Counted from the first letter of the stretch, positions 45,483 to 57,986 are shown. The stretch: 64,000 nt of DNA from Turritopsis dohrnii (GCA_027922465.2 BQMF02000047.1:1116001-1180000), one strand, 5' to 3'. The notes: generated by a model from the sequence alone, not told the origin. Numbers and translations: made by a program.

Positions 45483-45866
45483 CAGTAGAATCCCGATAAC
45501 TCGAACCCCCGATAACTCGAACTTTCAATAACTCGAACCAATTTCGAATTCCCCTTCACCAATACTTTCTCATAAAATACCCCCGATATTATTATTATTA
45601 TTATTGAATATTTACCCAGGATAAAAACTTCAGTAATATGTACAATATTTACAATATATACAAATACTGTTATCAATGTTTGTCCTGCATAGTATTCAAA
45701 CAAAAAATAAAAAATAGATGTAATGTATATAAAAGGTGGAATATGTTTATTTGTTTAAAGGAATAATAAAGATAAAAAACAACTTTAAGCATTGCTTACG
45801 AAATAGCGCCAGCAGGAAAGCCAGAGATAGGGTGGGTGCTATTATGGAATGCTTTAAATTTGGTTA

Positions 45867-48800
45867 TTAAAATCGGCCTAACGAGTCACTACGATCACAT
45901 AGTGACTTAAACTTCTTAATATCGTGCTCTTTTCTGAAATTCAACGGCAGCTCATTATAAATTTTAGCTCCTAGAAAATAAAAAGATTTCCGAGCAGCCT
46001 CAAGTCTTACTTTTGGTAAACGTAATAAAGTACCAGTGTTTCGAGTTGTGCGATTTGATTCAAACAGTTCAAAATAGTTTCTGAAATTTTCATTTACGTC
46101 ATCATGAATGCACCGGTGGACAAATACCGCCGTCATTTTCAACTTCAATGTTTCGATGGGAGCGGGAGCAACATGGGTAGTACGTGTGGAGATTATTCTG
46201 CACGCTCTTTCGTCTATTGAAGCCAATTTACGTTTTTGAGTGTCAGTGAGCGAAAAACAGATCGAAGGACAGTATGTTAATATCGGTACCACCAGAGATA
46301 CATACAGCGTCAACGCTGCCTTGGTGGTAAGGAATGGTCGAAATCTTGACATAAGTCTCAATCTGCTGGATGCCTTTTTGTAAGATTTTTCAAAGTGACT
46401 TGTTAGTAGCAGAGTCTGATCCAGGACAATACCCAGGTATTTGTACTCTTTGGTTTCAGTGACATTTTTGTTGTGAAAGGATACATGATTGAGATTGTTG
46501 TTTTTCAGTTTTTGACGTGTCCCAAACAACATACATTCTGTTTTCCCCTTTTTGACATTTGGGATTAATTGGTTTCGATTCAGCCAACTGGAGATGTAGG
46601 AAAGATCTTCATTCAGGTAATGCTCGATTTGTTCCTTTTGCTTTGATGAGACAAATATCACTGTGTCGTCAGCGTATGTTAGTATTTTACAGTTCTTAAC
46701 ACATTCGTGGATTCCATTTAAATGAATCAGGAACAAAAGGGGACCCAGCAGGGAACCCTGAGGTACGCCACAGTACACAGGCTCAGGATGGGAAAGTTCA
46801 TTGTCAAATTTTACGCACTGCATTCTCCCAAACAGGTAATTGGTAAACCATTCATTTGGGGTGTCTCTGATACCATACTGATTGAGTTTGGAGATGAGTG
46901 AACCATGGCTAACGGTGTCAAACGCCTTACATAAATCGATGTAAACTACGCCCGTCAATTCACCGTCATCCATAGCTTTTCTGATGTGGTCGACAAGTAA
47001 TACTGCAGCGTGTTCGGTGGAACGAGTTGGTCTGAAGCCAAACTGATACAATGAAAGCAGTTTATTTGACTCAAGGTATCTGATCAACTGAGAGTGGACA
47101 CATTTTTCTAATATCTTGGATATAACTGGCAGGATTGATATTGGACGGTAGTTTTCGACTTTGTTCGAGTCTCCAGATTTGAATATCGGTGATATGCGAG
47201 CAATTTTAAAGTCACTAGGTACGATGCCAGAAGAAAGTGATGAGTTTATAAGATGTGTTAGTGGTCTTTTGATGACATCTCTGACATCTATCAAATATCT
47301 TGCAGGTATGTTATCTAATCCAGTTGCTTTTTTGCGTTTCAAGTTTTTCAGGTGCCGATCAACCAGACTCACAGATACTTTCTTAAAAACAAACTTTGGA
47401 AAATTCGAATACTTGTCCTTAGTTGCGTCACTCCATATATAGTTCGTAATTAAAGGAGAAATGGTTTTCCGAAGGGACTGAGCAATCGTAGAAAAGTACT
47501 CACAGAAGTGTTTGGCAATTGTAGGCTTTTCGGTAGTTCTTATGCCATCAATAACGAAGGACTCAGAGGAGCTTGAGACATCCTTCGTTGGAAAAATTCG
47601 TTTGAGTGACTTCCAGAATTTGTCAGAATTTTTTGAGTTTCTTTCGAGAAGTAGTCTATGGAAGTTACGTTTAGCGGACTTTATCAGGTTGTTAATAGAG
47701 TTTCTCATGGTACGGTATAGAGTCCAGTCCTCAGCTTTCTTAGATTTACGAGCCTTGCGGAGGAGTGTATCTCGCTTATTCATTTTTGTTTTTAAGGATC
47801 TGTCTAACCATTCGCAGGGTTTTCCTCTGACTTTTTTCTCGATGAAAGGAGCATGGCGATCTAAAATATTTATTAGCGTTGATTTCATAAAGTTCCATAA
47901 AGTCTCAGGATCATCACATTGATAAAACGGTTGCCAATTAACGTTTTGTAGCTCGTTGATAACAGTGGCAGCATCATAATTTCTGTAATTTCTACATTTT
48001 ATGGTTTTTGAAAGAAATTTTAGTTGATTTATTTTCCGTACAAAACCAATCATTTCGTGATCACTGAGTTCTGTAGGGATGGTACCTTCATTGTTGATAT
48101 TAATTGGTTTATTCGCGTAGATTACATCAATTAGCGTTTGCGAACGATCGGTAATTCGTGTTGCAGATTTAATGAGCTGTTTATATCCATGCAACTCAAA
48201 GATACGTTTCAGTTCTTTATGATCATTTTTAACGAGATAATTACAGTTTGTATCTCCCAGGATAATTACCTCTTTTTCAAGCAGAGCTATTTTTGAAAGC
48301 ATTTCATCAATTAATATATCAAAGTTTCTGTGTAAATGTTTTGATCCATCGGGGGGTCGGTATAAGGACCCTACAAGGAAGCTTTTAGTTTGTGGTGGAC
48401 AAATTTCAATCCATAAACACTCTATTTCGGGATTTTCCAAATCTTTTCTTCTCGTGCAAGAGATTCCTTGTTTGATATAGATACCCACGCCTCCTCCTGC
48501 ACCTGAACCTCTGTATTTTTGTTCATATGTGTAACCCGGAATTTGTAGAAATGACAATGGAGTGTCTGTTGTTGTGAAAGTTTCATTCAAGCAGCATACA
48601 TCAATATTATATGTGTTCAAAAGTTCAGCAAGGATATCTTTCTTTCCCAACAAACCTCGTATGTTTTGATGTATAATTTTGATTCCTCGGCGTAATGCAA
48701 GATTTCGAAGCTCTTTTATAAATACAGTCGACTCTCCCTAAAGCGGACACTCTATAAAGCGGACACCTCCATAAAGCGGACACATTTTCTCGGAACGAAT

Positions 48801-49177
48801 TGAAGTTTTCCTTTAAAAATACTTTCTATAAAGCGGACACTTCCATAAAGCGGACACTTTTTGCTGGAACGAATGGTGTCCGCTTTAGAGAGAGTTGACT
48901 GTACACTTTTTGGTCCTGGGCATAACTCTATATCTCCAGACAAAATCAACAGAATTTGTGTCACCGCTTTTGGTGGAAAGTAAACAAATCCTTTATTATA
49001 TACCCAAAGCGATGAAATCAAATGATTACTATAAATATTATCAACAGCTTCTCCATGAAACGAATAACAAACAGAATCTGCATTAACAAAACTAGCTTTC
49101 TTGATACATAAAGCCAAACATATCGAAATAGCAAGTCTTAGGATGATCGTTATCGTGACCGTACTCGCCGCCATCAT
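45867..49177 (-). pseudogene. LINE polyprotein: 2A-like leader, AP endonuclease, reverse transcriptase
   Basis: The ATG at 49177 opens a hydrophobic, signal-like start (MMAASTVTITIILRLAISIC) and leads to LLILSGDIELCPGPK at about 48935. This resembles the 2A-type leader known from CR1/L2-group LINEs (consensus D-x-E-x-N-P-G-P), with Cys instead of Asn. The MITE at 48725-48901 then breaks the frame. Coding resumes (RGIKIIHQNIRGLLGKK) and runs 940 codons without a stop. The endonuclease shows CLNETF, SLYRPPDGS, ILGDTNCNYL and ELSDHEMIGF. The RT shows ARISPIFKSGDSNKVENYRP, VVYIDLCKAFDTVSHG, GVPQGSLLGPLLFL and LTYADDTVIF. The C-terminal part ends near 45867. Apart from the MITE it looks intact, so the LINE is young relative to its surroundings. 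Confidence 0.92.
48725..48901. mobile_element. Palindromic mariner-type MITE inside the LINE
   Basis: Inverted ends CAGTCGACTCTCCCTAAAGC and its imperfect mirror are flanked by TA (48723-48724 and 48902-48903). AAAGCGGACAC is repeated five or more times. It disrupts the LINE frame between the 2A-like leader and the endonuclease. Confidence 0.88.
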
Positions 49178-49263
49178 GAATGAGAAAAAAACTAACTCGA
49201 ACATTCGATAAGTCGAACTATTTTCTTGGTCCTGTGGGGGTTCGAGTTATCGGGATTCTACTG

Positions 49264-49669
49264 TATTGTTTTTCTTGTTATCAGTTCAAAGCTTCCTATA
49301 CCACCTCGTTTGTTAGCTCTACTGCACTGTTTTGTGGCTTTCAAAGATCTAGTTCAAGGAAGGCAGTTATTTGTTGGAATTCATTTTTGGTTTCGTGAAT
49401 TTACATTTAAAAATACTTTTTTTTTGTCGACGTGCTTTTTTTCTACATAAGTTCTTGTAAAAAAAATTTCTTTATAAAAACAACAGCTCATGACATGCAT
49501 GTATAATTCTTTTGTCTTTAATTAATTAACTTCTGGTGTTTAATGATTAGACCCTATTTACACTTACTAATCATTTTAGCAACCATTACTAACTTTATCG
49601 CTTATGCCTGTTTTCCACCAGTGAGATTAAAAAAAAAACAAGATTTAAGGAACTCTTTTGTAATTTTTA
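49264..49669. other. Spacer between the MITE and an RT fragment
   Basis: AT-rich, no gene seen. Confidence 0.4.
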
Positions 49670-50045
49670 GAAGCAAATTGGCTGCTACCGTTTTGCGCCA
49701 TCTGGCTCTTGTTGCTTTTAAGTTGCTGAGAATCCGTCCGTGATTTTATATCTTTCAGCGGTTCTTCATTTTTTTTTGTCTTTCCTTCTTTTCTGATCTC
49801 AAGTTTAATCTTTGAAGTCTTCATTTTTCGGATGTGCTCTTAATCGAGAATAGTTCTGGACAGTTCTTCTGTCACCTTTATGGAATTGTTGTTCTCCACA
49901 TCTGCAACGTCTATAATTATCTTGACCACCAAAACGTGGAAGCAGCGATAGCAAGATTCTTTCATGATTTTTGCATATGTGTTGTCCACCCATTAAAGCT
50001 GGTAATACGTAATGGCGCACAGCATCTTCAACTGGATTTAAGTAC
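49670..50045 (-). pseudogene. Middle fragment of the RT/restriction-like endonuclease element
   Basis: The minus strand reads VRHYVLPALMGGQHICKNHE and RILLSLLPRFGGQ, matching RHQFIPAITGGHIVNDEERK and LSMPPRLGGLG of the element at 52387-55730. After frame changes LEIRKEGKTKKNEEPLK corresponds to its Lys/Arg/Glu-rich connector. Together with 44365-45115 it forms one old copy, split by later insertions. Confidence 0.75.
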
Positions 50046-51924
50046 GTTTTAAATCATTTTATTGTTCTAATGAAGTATTTGTATTTGTACTTTTGATAAC
50101 ACTTAACTTAATTTTATTTCTCGTGAACACAACGCGAGCTGAATATGAGCGGCGAGCGACGCCGCCTTGGCGGCTAGTTTTAAGTATATAATTCTATGCA
50201 GTTTGTTACTTTGAGACCAAAATCAGAGTTTGAGAACGTGAGTAGTCAGTAGTGGAAGATTTGTGCTTGATTTCTAAAGATTACTGGCAATCTTTCAATG
50301 TTTTGAGTTTTGATTTAAGTTTATATAGCTTACAGACTTTCCTGTTTCATTCAATGAAAATTTTCTTCTGTTTTAATTTTCTGTGTCGTTGGTTTAATGT
50401 AGTAGTAGTAGTAGTGTAGTAATGTAATGTAGTGATTTGTGGATAGCTGATAGATTTTATGTGATGATGGCTGTGATATTTTTGTTTGTAGTTATTTCAG
50501 AGTATTGACATGATCAAGTAATCCTAGCAGGTGACGTAAAGTTCTGGTTCTTGTTGGTCCCGATTCGGAATTCGTGTTGATATCAATGAATCAATGTCAT
50601 CCACATTGCGCAAATTTGATTCGTTGCTGAGATGTAACAGTATGTGCACTGAGGTAACCCCCTTTTCTGAAACTCTATAACAACCACCTGTCTTGAACTA
50701 TCTGAATTTGTCTATTTAAAACACATTTCTTTATTAAGTTATATCGACGTCTTTAAAGACGTCTTCACAATCGGGGGATTCCGTCTTTAACGGAATCAAA
50801 CGTTTCAAAACGTTTATTGCCGAATGGGAGAACGCTAACTATATTAGCATTGGAGTGTACTACCTATATTAGCATAGGAGTATACTATTAATTATTAATA
50901 GCATTTTCCGATTGTAAATTTTAAGAAGGTTTAACATAATCTGATAAACTTGAAATACAAACTGCTTGTGGTGTGCGTAACAGCTCGTATAATTGTTTAA
51001 ATGATTTGTGAACGCTACATTCTTTTCTTTTCTAATCTTTACAACTTGAGTTATTATGTGTTTTTTTGATATGGTATAATCCCTATTTCATTTCTACCGA
51101 TTGTAAAACAGATTTTTTCACCACACACATGACACCAATCCACATATTCGTCTTCTTTTCAGGAGGGGCCACGGCTTAGCTGGGTAGTATAACACACAAT
51201 CAATGCGATGTCGTACTAATAGAGAATATTTGGTAATACATAACATCGATAATACAAGAAAGAATGACACTTTTTCCGGAGTGGAATTCGCTTTCTAACT
51301 CGCCCGAAATCGACTTTTCCAGCCCAGCGCTTCTCACGTGTGATCCCGTCCGTCCATTTGAGATATTTTTTAAGAAGCATCTAAGAAATATTTCAGGCTA
51401 AGAAACATTCAGGCTCAACTCAAATTGTGTGTTTTTGACATAAAGAAAACGTGTATTCTATCAATGTGGTAAAAGGAGGCTAAACTATAGGACATATTTT
51501 ACAATTATTTTCTCAAAAACTTGCAAAAGAAACTGTCTGGCAGTTCCATCAAGGTGCGTGTAGCTGGAAAGCCCAAGAGGAAACAGACTCTGTTAGCAAA
51601 AACTTTGTATTGAGAAGGTAGAATTTTTATGAAATGGCCTTCTTAATTCTTATATTTCACACTACATAAACCCGATATAAACTTAATTTTTCATTCCTAA
51701 GAAGATACCTCACCCACTCTAATTCGAACGAAACTGTACGCAACCGAAGTTATGTAATTGATAGTTACCTTTTACTCAGTTAATTTAATTATGTCTGATT
51801 ATATTTAACTGTAACGCCTTTAATAGTGTACCAGTGTAATAGTGTAGTGATGTGGTAAAGTTACAATACAAACTGCTTGTGGCGTGCGTGACGACAGCGC
51901 GTATAATTTTTCAGTTTAATATTT
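50046..51924. other. Intergenic with palindromes, no gene seen
   Basis: Contains three successive perfect palindromes or hairpins at about 50747-50815 (GACGTCTTTAAAGACGTC, TCCGTCTTTAACGGA, AAACGTTTCAAAACGTTT), a TAG-rich run at 50400-50440, and a duplicated 50-base word at 50950 and 51867 (ATACAAACTGCTTGTGG). No coding frame is supported. Confidence 0.45.
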
Positions 51925-52018
51925 TTTTTGTTTGTGTAAATCAAGATGAGCCGATTTTTTCGCCGCTACAAGTTCGTTTCGCGCAAAACATTCGCGCTGT
52001 GTGTAAATCCGCCTTAAC
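51925..52018. repeat. Partial copy of the AAGGCGG-type MITE
   Basis: TTTGTTTGTGTAAATCAAGA followed by GCCGATTTTTTCGCCGC and TTCGCGCTGTGTGTAAATCC matches the right half of the MITE at 35975-36352 in the same orientation. Confidence 0.65.
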
Positions 52019-52067
52019 TGCTCTACCGCGTATCGTATAGCGGTAATCTTCGTGGGAGTGTTTTCGT

Positions 52068-52386
52068 TCATACGTTTATCGTGTTTCGCCACTCCATTTT
52101 CTCCATTTCTTTTTGCGTGGATTAATTTTTGCGACTTTTGCGACTTTTGGCCGAATTCGCAAAAATAAATCCACGCAAAACGTCAAGACATGGACGATTC
52201 GCAAAAAAAAAAAATCACGCAAAATTTTATGATTTTATTTGCTGATTTTTTTGGCTCTGTGTACCTTTCGTATTAACTATTTCCTTGTACTTATCAAGCA
52301 CCCATTGCTTTTGCAATGTGGCAGGCATGGAGATGGTGATTTTCCCTGATACTTCTAAGCTAAAATACACGCATTGAACTTATTTT
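52068..52386. repeat. Truncated copy of the GGGGATTTTTTTG MITE
   Basis: Matches 60780-61030 in inverted orientation (TTGCGTGGATTAATTTTTGC, GGCATGGAGATGGTGATTTT). It breaks off exactly at the poly(A) end of the RT element at 52387, which inserted into it. Confidence 0.7.
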
Positions 52387-55300
52387 ATTTTTTTTTTTTT
52401 TTTTTTAATATCATATAAACAACATCTTTCTTTGACATAAAGATACAATAAATATATAAAACTTTTATAAAATTTATAAAAAACCCATGAAAAAACCAAG
52501 GATAACATTCTAATCTCTAATTATACCAATAATACTGACTGTGTTTGAGAGATCCATGCCATTCATATCTTGTCCGGTGACAGTATGGTATGATCTGGAG
52601 CCTCTTAGACACAGTAACGTAGACCTTAACAAGGCAAAAGACAATTTTGTTTTGATATAAGTGTAGCTGCAAACGAGGTGTTTCTCTTTTCGCATATCAT
52701 CTCAGCGAGTCTTCTATAAAATGTTGCGCATTCTCTCGCCATTCCACCGTTTGTAGAGAATACCAAGGGCGTAAATGTCCCCCATTCTCAACTTGCAACA
52801 CCCTTTCACCGTATACTGCTTTCTTCTCTTTTTCGTTTCTCTCGAAACACTTCTTGAGTTCTAGACCCCTGTATCTTTGAGCGTTTAGGTCGAAGACCCG
52901 TACATCTAAAAATACTCTTTGACCAGGAGTCCAGAACCCAGTTGCGCTGATATCGAGGCGTGCTTCGTCTTTGATGTTTGTCCTTGGAAGGAGATTTTCA
53001 CCATTGATCGTCAGCAGTGACGGCTCTTTTCTCACATCACGACATACTTCCTCCAATAACTTGCCAGTAACGTCACGTACCTCGTTGTGTCTCTGAGTTA
53101 CGAACCCTCCTCTCTTGCAGAAGAGCGCATGTGCCACATCAAACGTCTTCCCACGTACACAATTCGTTGCCAGCTTTGGAATAGCCCAATTGTACCGTAT
53201 GCGTATGGCATCCCAAAACTGTTCTTTCGTCAGATTGTAGTTTAGGTCTTTAATTGGCAGACATGTCAGCCAGTTGGAAGCTCCACTTAGTTTGTTCGCT
53301 TCGTTTTGTCGTTTGTTGACGTCTGACATCTGTGTTCTTAGTTGCTGCAGTGTTTCTTCGTTTCGGTGTCTACGTTCGTTTTTTATCTGCAGAATGGTTT
53401 TTCCTTCTCCAATTTCAGGATCATTTTGTAGTTGGCTACGTAGAGGTGCTGTTAACTGAATGGAGTTATTGAATTCAAGTGGGGCCTCTTCCGTTAAGAT
53501 TTTTATGCCAAGTCCGCCTAATCTCGGTGGCATCGAGAGCAATTTTCTTTCTTCGTCGTTAACGATGTGACCACCAGTAATAGCTGGAATAAACTGATGG
53601 CGAATGACTTGTTCGACTGGTATGAGGAATTGCTCAATTTCCGGAATTGTTCTTATAAAATACGAAAATGTGTTGGTAACCACCTGTGTAACACGTGTAA
53701 GATGCTTGTGGTTGAGAAAGAGCAATCGTGGATAATATTTCTAGCTCGTTCACCCATTTTTCTACCAGTTTTCCACAATATTCCTTCTTGAATTCAGCAC
53801 TTCCAATGACTGCTCCCAAATGACGTTCTCCCCTTGTTGAAATCTGGATTTCAGTGTCAGCAAATGCATCTTGTGCAGGTGTTGTTGCTTTACTATGATC
53901 CATGATTTCTTCGGTTGTGGGAAGTAACCAAATAACGGACCAAATTCAGTCAACTTTTGCCACCAGGATCTCAGTGCTTTGCATTTCCCAACAGCAGTGA
54001 TGTCATCTGCGAATGCAGCCGTATCTGTCCCGATCGTCATTTCAAGCATCAGATCGATAAAAGGTTAGGCCGATCGCATATATGGCCATTCCCAAAGGAT
54101 CACCTTGTGTTGTACCTTCCTCAGATCTAATCTCGTAGCCACCAATTACAAACAGTCTTGCAGGCATCTGATAGCAATTCGTTACGTATCTCGCAAATAT
54201 TGGACATAGCATCTTGATATTGTGTAAGATTGATTTGCGATTTATGTTGTTTGCCGCATCCACCAACAGGACAGCTTCGGCATTTGCTCCTTCAAATATG
54301 TCACGTATTGAATGTATTACAGCTTCATTTCCAGCTGATTGACCTGAGCACATTTGAACATCACTGCAATTTTTGATGACATCGTATTTAACAATTTGCA
54401 TGACGACTTTCCCACATATTCTCCGCAAGACTTCACCCACACCAATTGGGCGCAGGCCGGGATGTTTATCAAGAGGCACAAGTCTGCATGCTAGAAAGCC
54501 TTCGAGTGAATCATCGCTTATTTCTTCTTTGCATATCTTCTTAGTAACGTTTACAAGGGCTTCTCTTAGATCCTTACCAGCAGCGCCGTAGACCTTAAAT
54601 GTCAGGGGTTTCCGCCACCCGTCCGCATCCAATCCAGAGGGACCAGCGCCTCCTTTTGTGTTAAGTGCTGCTTTCAATACCATAGACTCATCGATGGCTT
54701 CGTATACGATTGGATTAATCATTTGGTATCGGACCTTGTGGAAGAGCTTCTTCACGGGCTTCTCTCGCATCAGGATGTTTTTGTTTTAAATTGTCCAACG
54801 TTTCTTCAGTTAGGGGAAGAATACCACCAGCCATATTGTTCGTTAGAAGTTTGATTGCACCGTTAACATTTCCTTTTTCCATTTCACGTTGAAATTTTTT
54901 TGAGATCAAAGCGATATCATTCTTATCTTTGTATGTAGGTAGACGTCGCTGTAAAGTTTCAGCTTCGCTTAGAAGGGACATCATATTCCCTTTACGCCAC
55001 AATTCCAATCGCCTCTCCAATGCTTTTTGATGGTCTTTGCTTTTGGAGTTCTTTGAAGGCTTTTGCAATAACAGTTGTGGCATGATATGAATTGCTTTCA
55101 TTGTGATTTCTTTTACAGGACTATTTTCCACCCACGCATTTAGAAGTCGGGTCACTTCACGGATGTAGTTTTTTCCATTTGCCCCATTTGGCAACAGGAA
55201 AAGATTTTTTCTCCAGGTAGACGATCTTCTCGTAATAATCGTTAATTTCTTTCGTTACATTACTGCCCGGAACATCTCCCTAATAGAACCTTTCCTCTGA

Positions 55301-55730
55301 TGGTATTAATGGTTTATCAACTCCGTTATCTTCATTTTCTACATTTCCTGCATCCGGAGGCTTCGCAAGAGGAGGGTGAGGTTGATGACCAATCTCTGTT
55401 ACATTAACCCTATTCGATATCACTTTACATTGTCGCTGGTGCTGCAGTGCGCCCCGGAGTGTACGGAATCGTTTACCACATTTTACGCATGGAAATTCTG
55501 CGACTTCCTCAACGGATGCATTAACTGTTTGTGCATTTCTTCCTTGTCGCTACTCAAACTGCGGAGTTAGGATATATTATCTTCTGTTTTTTCAGCAATT
55601 TGTTGCACAAAAAGATAAGTTGAGCCTTAATCTCCCTTATTTTTTAACGTCAAATTTCCGTTAGACGGTTTTTGCGTCCGCCATCTTCGGAAGCCATTGC
55701 AATCTTCTTTTCCGTTCACTTTTACAGACG
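52387..55730 (-). mobile_element. Non-LTR-like retroelement: zinc finger, RT, restriction-like endonuclease; poly(A) tail
   Basis: The minus-strand element ends in a run of about 20 A (52387-52408), implying target-primed retroposition. The coding order zinc finger, reverse transcriptase, Cys/His knuckle, PD-(D/E)XK-like nuclease recalls R2/NeSL-type elements. The 5' boundary near 55730 is set by the junction with the next LINE and is approximate. Confidence 0.75.
52505..55697 (-). pseudogene. Polyprotein of the RT/restriction-like endonuclease element, multiply frameshifted
   Basis: A possible start is ATG 55697 (MASEDGGRKN). At about 55460 a C2H2-type finger is seen: FPCVKCGKRFRTLRGALQHQ followed by RQC. 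After an in-frame stop near 55280 come NGKNYIREVTRLLNAWVENS and TKGGAGPSGLDADGWRKPLT. The reverse transcriptase follows: GLRPIGVGEVLRRICGKVV, motif A AVLLVDAANNINRKS, motif B EEGTTQGDPLGMAIYA, motif C AAFADDITAVGK. The 3' part has FDVAHALFCKRGGFVTQRHN (knuckle), DEARLDISATGFWTPGQRVF with LDVRVFD (nuclease-like core, two Asp), ERVLQVENGG and LSFALLRSTLLCLRGSR. Frames change at about 54750, 54045, 53850, 53700 and 52720, so the copy is dead. Nuclease assignment is by motif and position only. Confidence 0.82.
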
Positions 55731-55743
55731 CAGTTCCGCATTG

Positions 55744-57986
55744 CAAGATCATATGGAGGAATGATCACACCATCGGATCATAAACTTGTGATGATGAACA
55801 TGCAACATGAAATACCCCTACATACCCAAAAAGAAATACATTTCACAGGTAAACATTGAAAACCTAAAAACAGAGCAGTTGCCGACCAATACAAAACCAC
55901 CCTCAATGAGAAATTACGCAACCTTCCCGACTCAAACAACACCGTGAAATGGAAACAAATCTCCGAAATTGTCAACGAAACAGCTTTCAATGTCCTTGGT
56001 AAAAAGCCGAAATATCGCTACCACATAAACGAAGAAATTGCGAAACTATCAGAAGAACAGAAATCTATCAGATTGGAGATCGAAAACTGTTTAGAAGTCA
56101 ATAGAATATACCAACTCAGGGGATATAGAAATGAAATCATGAAAGAAATCCATCAGAAAATGAAAGAGCAAGATGAAAGGAAAATCGAAAATCGCCTTAG
56201 AGAAATTGAAAACAGCAAAAACGACTCATCAAGGATGTTCAGAGCGATTAAAGAGATCCAGCGTAGTAAACCGAAACCATCACTGCTAATAAAAACTGTT
56301 AACGGAGGATACACTGCAAACGAAAAACAGCAAGCTGAGATCATTGGGAAATATTTCAAAAACCAATTCTGTAAAATGATCCCTCCAAATAACATAAACA
56401 TAACACCTGTACCAATGCGTCAACCATTCACGGCAAATGAGATTCAGAAAGCAATAACAACTTTGCGCAACAACAAAAGTGCTGGGGATGATGGAGTACG
56501 AGCTGAGTTGTTAAAAAACGCACCGAATATTCTTCATGAACTGATAGCTGATATCTACAACACATTATCAGAAACAGGAGAATATCCATCAGAATTAACA
56601 CATGGAATAATAACACCGTTGCAAAAACCTGGAAAGCCGAAAGGACCCGTGCAAAATCTACGACCTATTACGTTACTTTCCATGATAAGAAAAATTCTTG
56701 CCAACTGCATGAAAAACCGCATTGTTGATCGACTGAACGCTGAAATTCCACCATCTCAAGCAGCATACAGAGCAGGAAGAAGTACAACTGAACACGTGTT
56801 TGCAGCAAAAATCCTCTCAGAAAAAGCTATAACATCGACAAACTACCGAATACACCTACTAATGCTCGATATGTCAAAAGCATTTGATACCGTGAACAGA
56901 GAAAAACTCTTGAGAGAACTGTCAAGAGATCTGAATGAAGATGAAGTGCACATTATAAAAGTTCTTCTTAACACACAACTACAGATTCGCTGTGGAGCCG
57001 AAAAGAGTGAAATTTTTGCTACAGATACAGGTACACCACAAGGTGATAGTCTTAGCACCAATTTCTTCACCTACTACCTAGCAAAGGCCTAAGCTAGTGA
57101 AGAACACAACGACCATAACTACTGTAATGCCATCACAGTACCTCCATGGCACATAAGAAATGAGCATGCGTATGATGAAGAAGTGAATATCAACATGGAA
57201 TATGCAGACGATCTGAATCAAATATCAACAGATATAAGGAACATAGACCATGTGAAAGAATCCCTGCCAAAGAAACTTAGTAGATGGGACTTAGTTATAA
57301 ATGAAGAAAAAACCGAGCAGTTTACGATCATGAGAAACGGTGAGGAAAAATGGAAAAAGTGTAAATTGTTGGGAACATTGTTAGATACGGAAGAAGACAT
57401 CAAAAGGAGAAAGATCCTGGCAGTCAACGCAATATTGGCAATGAAAGATATCTTTTATGGAAACGTCAGTATTGACGTTAAAGCTCGAGCATTTGATTGT
57501 TATGTTGGCAGTATTTTTTTATATATAACTGTGAAATTTGGACCTTGACGAAATCGCTAAATAATTCAATAGATGCATTTCACCACAGACTGCTCCGAAT
57601 GGCATGTCTAAATGTGAGATGGCCGAACGTTGTCACAAACGAAGATGTTTATGTCATAACAAGGCAAATTCCCTGGTCTCAAGTAATAAGTAAGTAATTT
57701 GAGGCCAACGAAAAAGCCGAGAGGAAGGCAGAAATCCACATGGATTTCAATGATGCAAGATATGATAAGAGGAATGAGATTGGAATGGGAGGATGCTGCT
57801 CAGTTGGCAATGGACAGGTTGGCGTGGAATAATTTCATGGAACAGTGGTGTCCAATGAGATTATTAAACACCAATTATACATCGCGCGCCGTAGTCGCGA
57901 GTAGCAAACGCCCATTCTAACCTCACGCCCGTTACTACATAATGTATTTATTATACGAAAATGTTAATGATGATGATGATGATGAG
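55744..57986 (+). mobile_element. 5'-truncated RTE-like LINE with 12-bp target duplication
   Basis: AGTTCCGCATTG stands immediately before (55732-55743) and after (57987-57998) the element. The 3' end is a (GAT)n-type tail (57967-57986), as in RTE elements. It starts inside the endonuclease domain, so most of the 5' end was never copied. Confidence 0.92.
55750..57920 (+). pseudogene. RTE-like LINE polyprotein, truncated and broken
   Basis: The first residues include TPSDHKLVMMN, the last endonuclease motif (SDH). After a stop the frame 55944-57092 carries the RT: NNKSAGDDGVRAELLKN, GIITPLQKPGKPKG, NLRPITLLSMIRKILA, motif A LLMLDMSKAFDTVNRE and motif B TDTGTPQGDSLSTNFF. A TAA at 57090 interrupts, and the same frame goes on to motif C INMEYADDLNQIS. 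Later frame changes (about 57520 and 57695) lead to YNCEIWTLTKSLNNSIDAFH and finally KKPRGRQKSTWISMMQDMIR with AAQLAMDRLAWNNF, the C-terminal block typical of RTE-type proteins. Dead copy. Confidence 0.9.

Larger units (their letters stand above)
45588..49190 (-). mobile_element. CR1/L2-type LINE, near full length, minus strand
   Basis: The LINE runs from about 49190 down to an (AAT)n tail at 45588-45607, as is usual for the CR1/L2 group. It contains one long frame for an N-terminal region, AP-type endonuclease and reverse transcriptase, interrupted by a 177-bp MITE. No clear target duplication was found. Confidence 0.85.
45483..49263. mobile_element. Mariner/Tigger-type MITE split by a LINE
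   Basis: The left end CAGTAGAATCCCGATAACTC (45483) and right end, its exact mirror ending at 49263, are flanked by TA (45481-45482 and 49264-49265). Inside both, ATAACTCGAAC/TCGAACTATTTT words occur. Only about 105 and 75 bases of the MITE remain on each side; all in between is a later LINE insertion. Confidence 0.85.
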
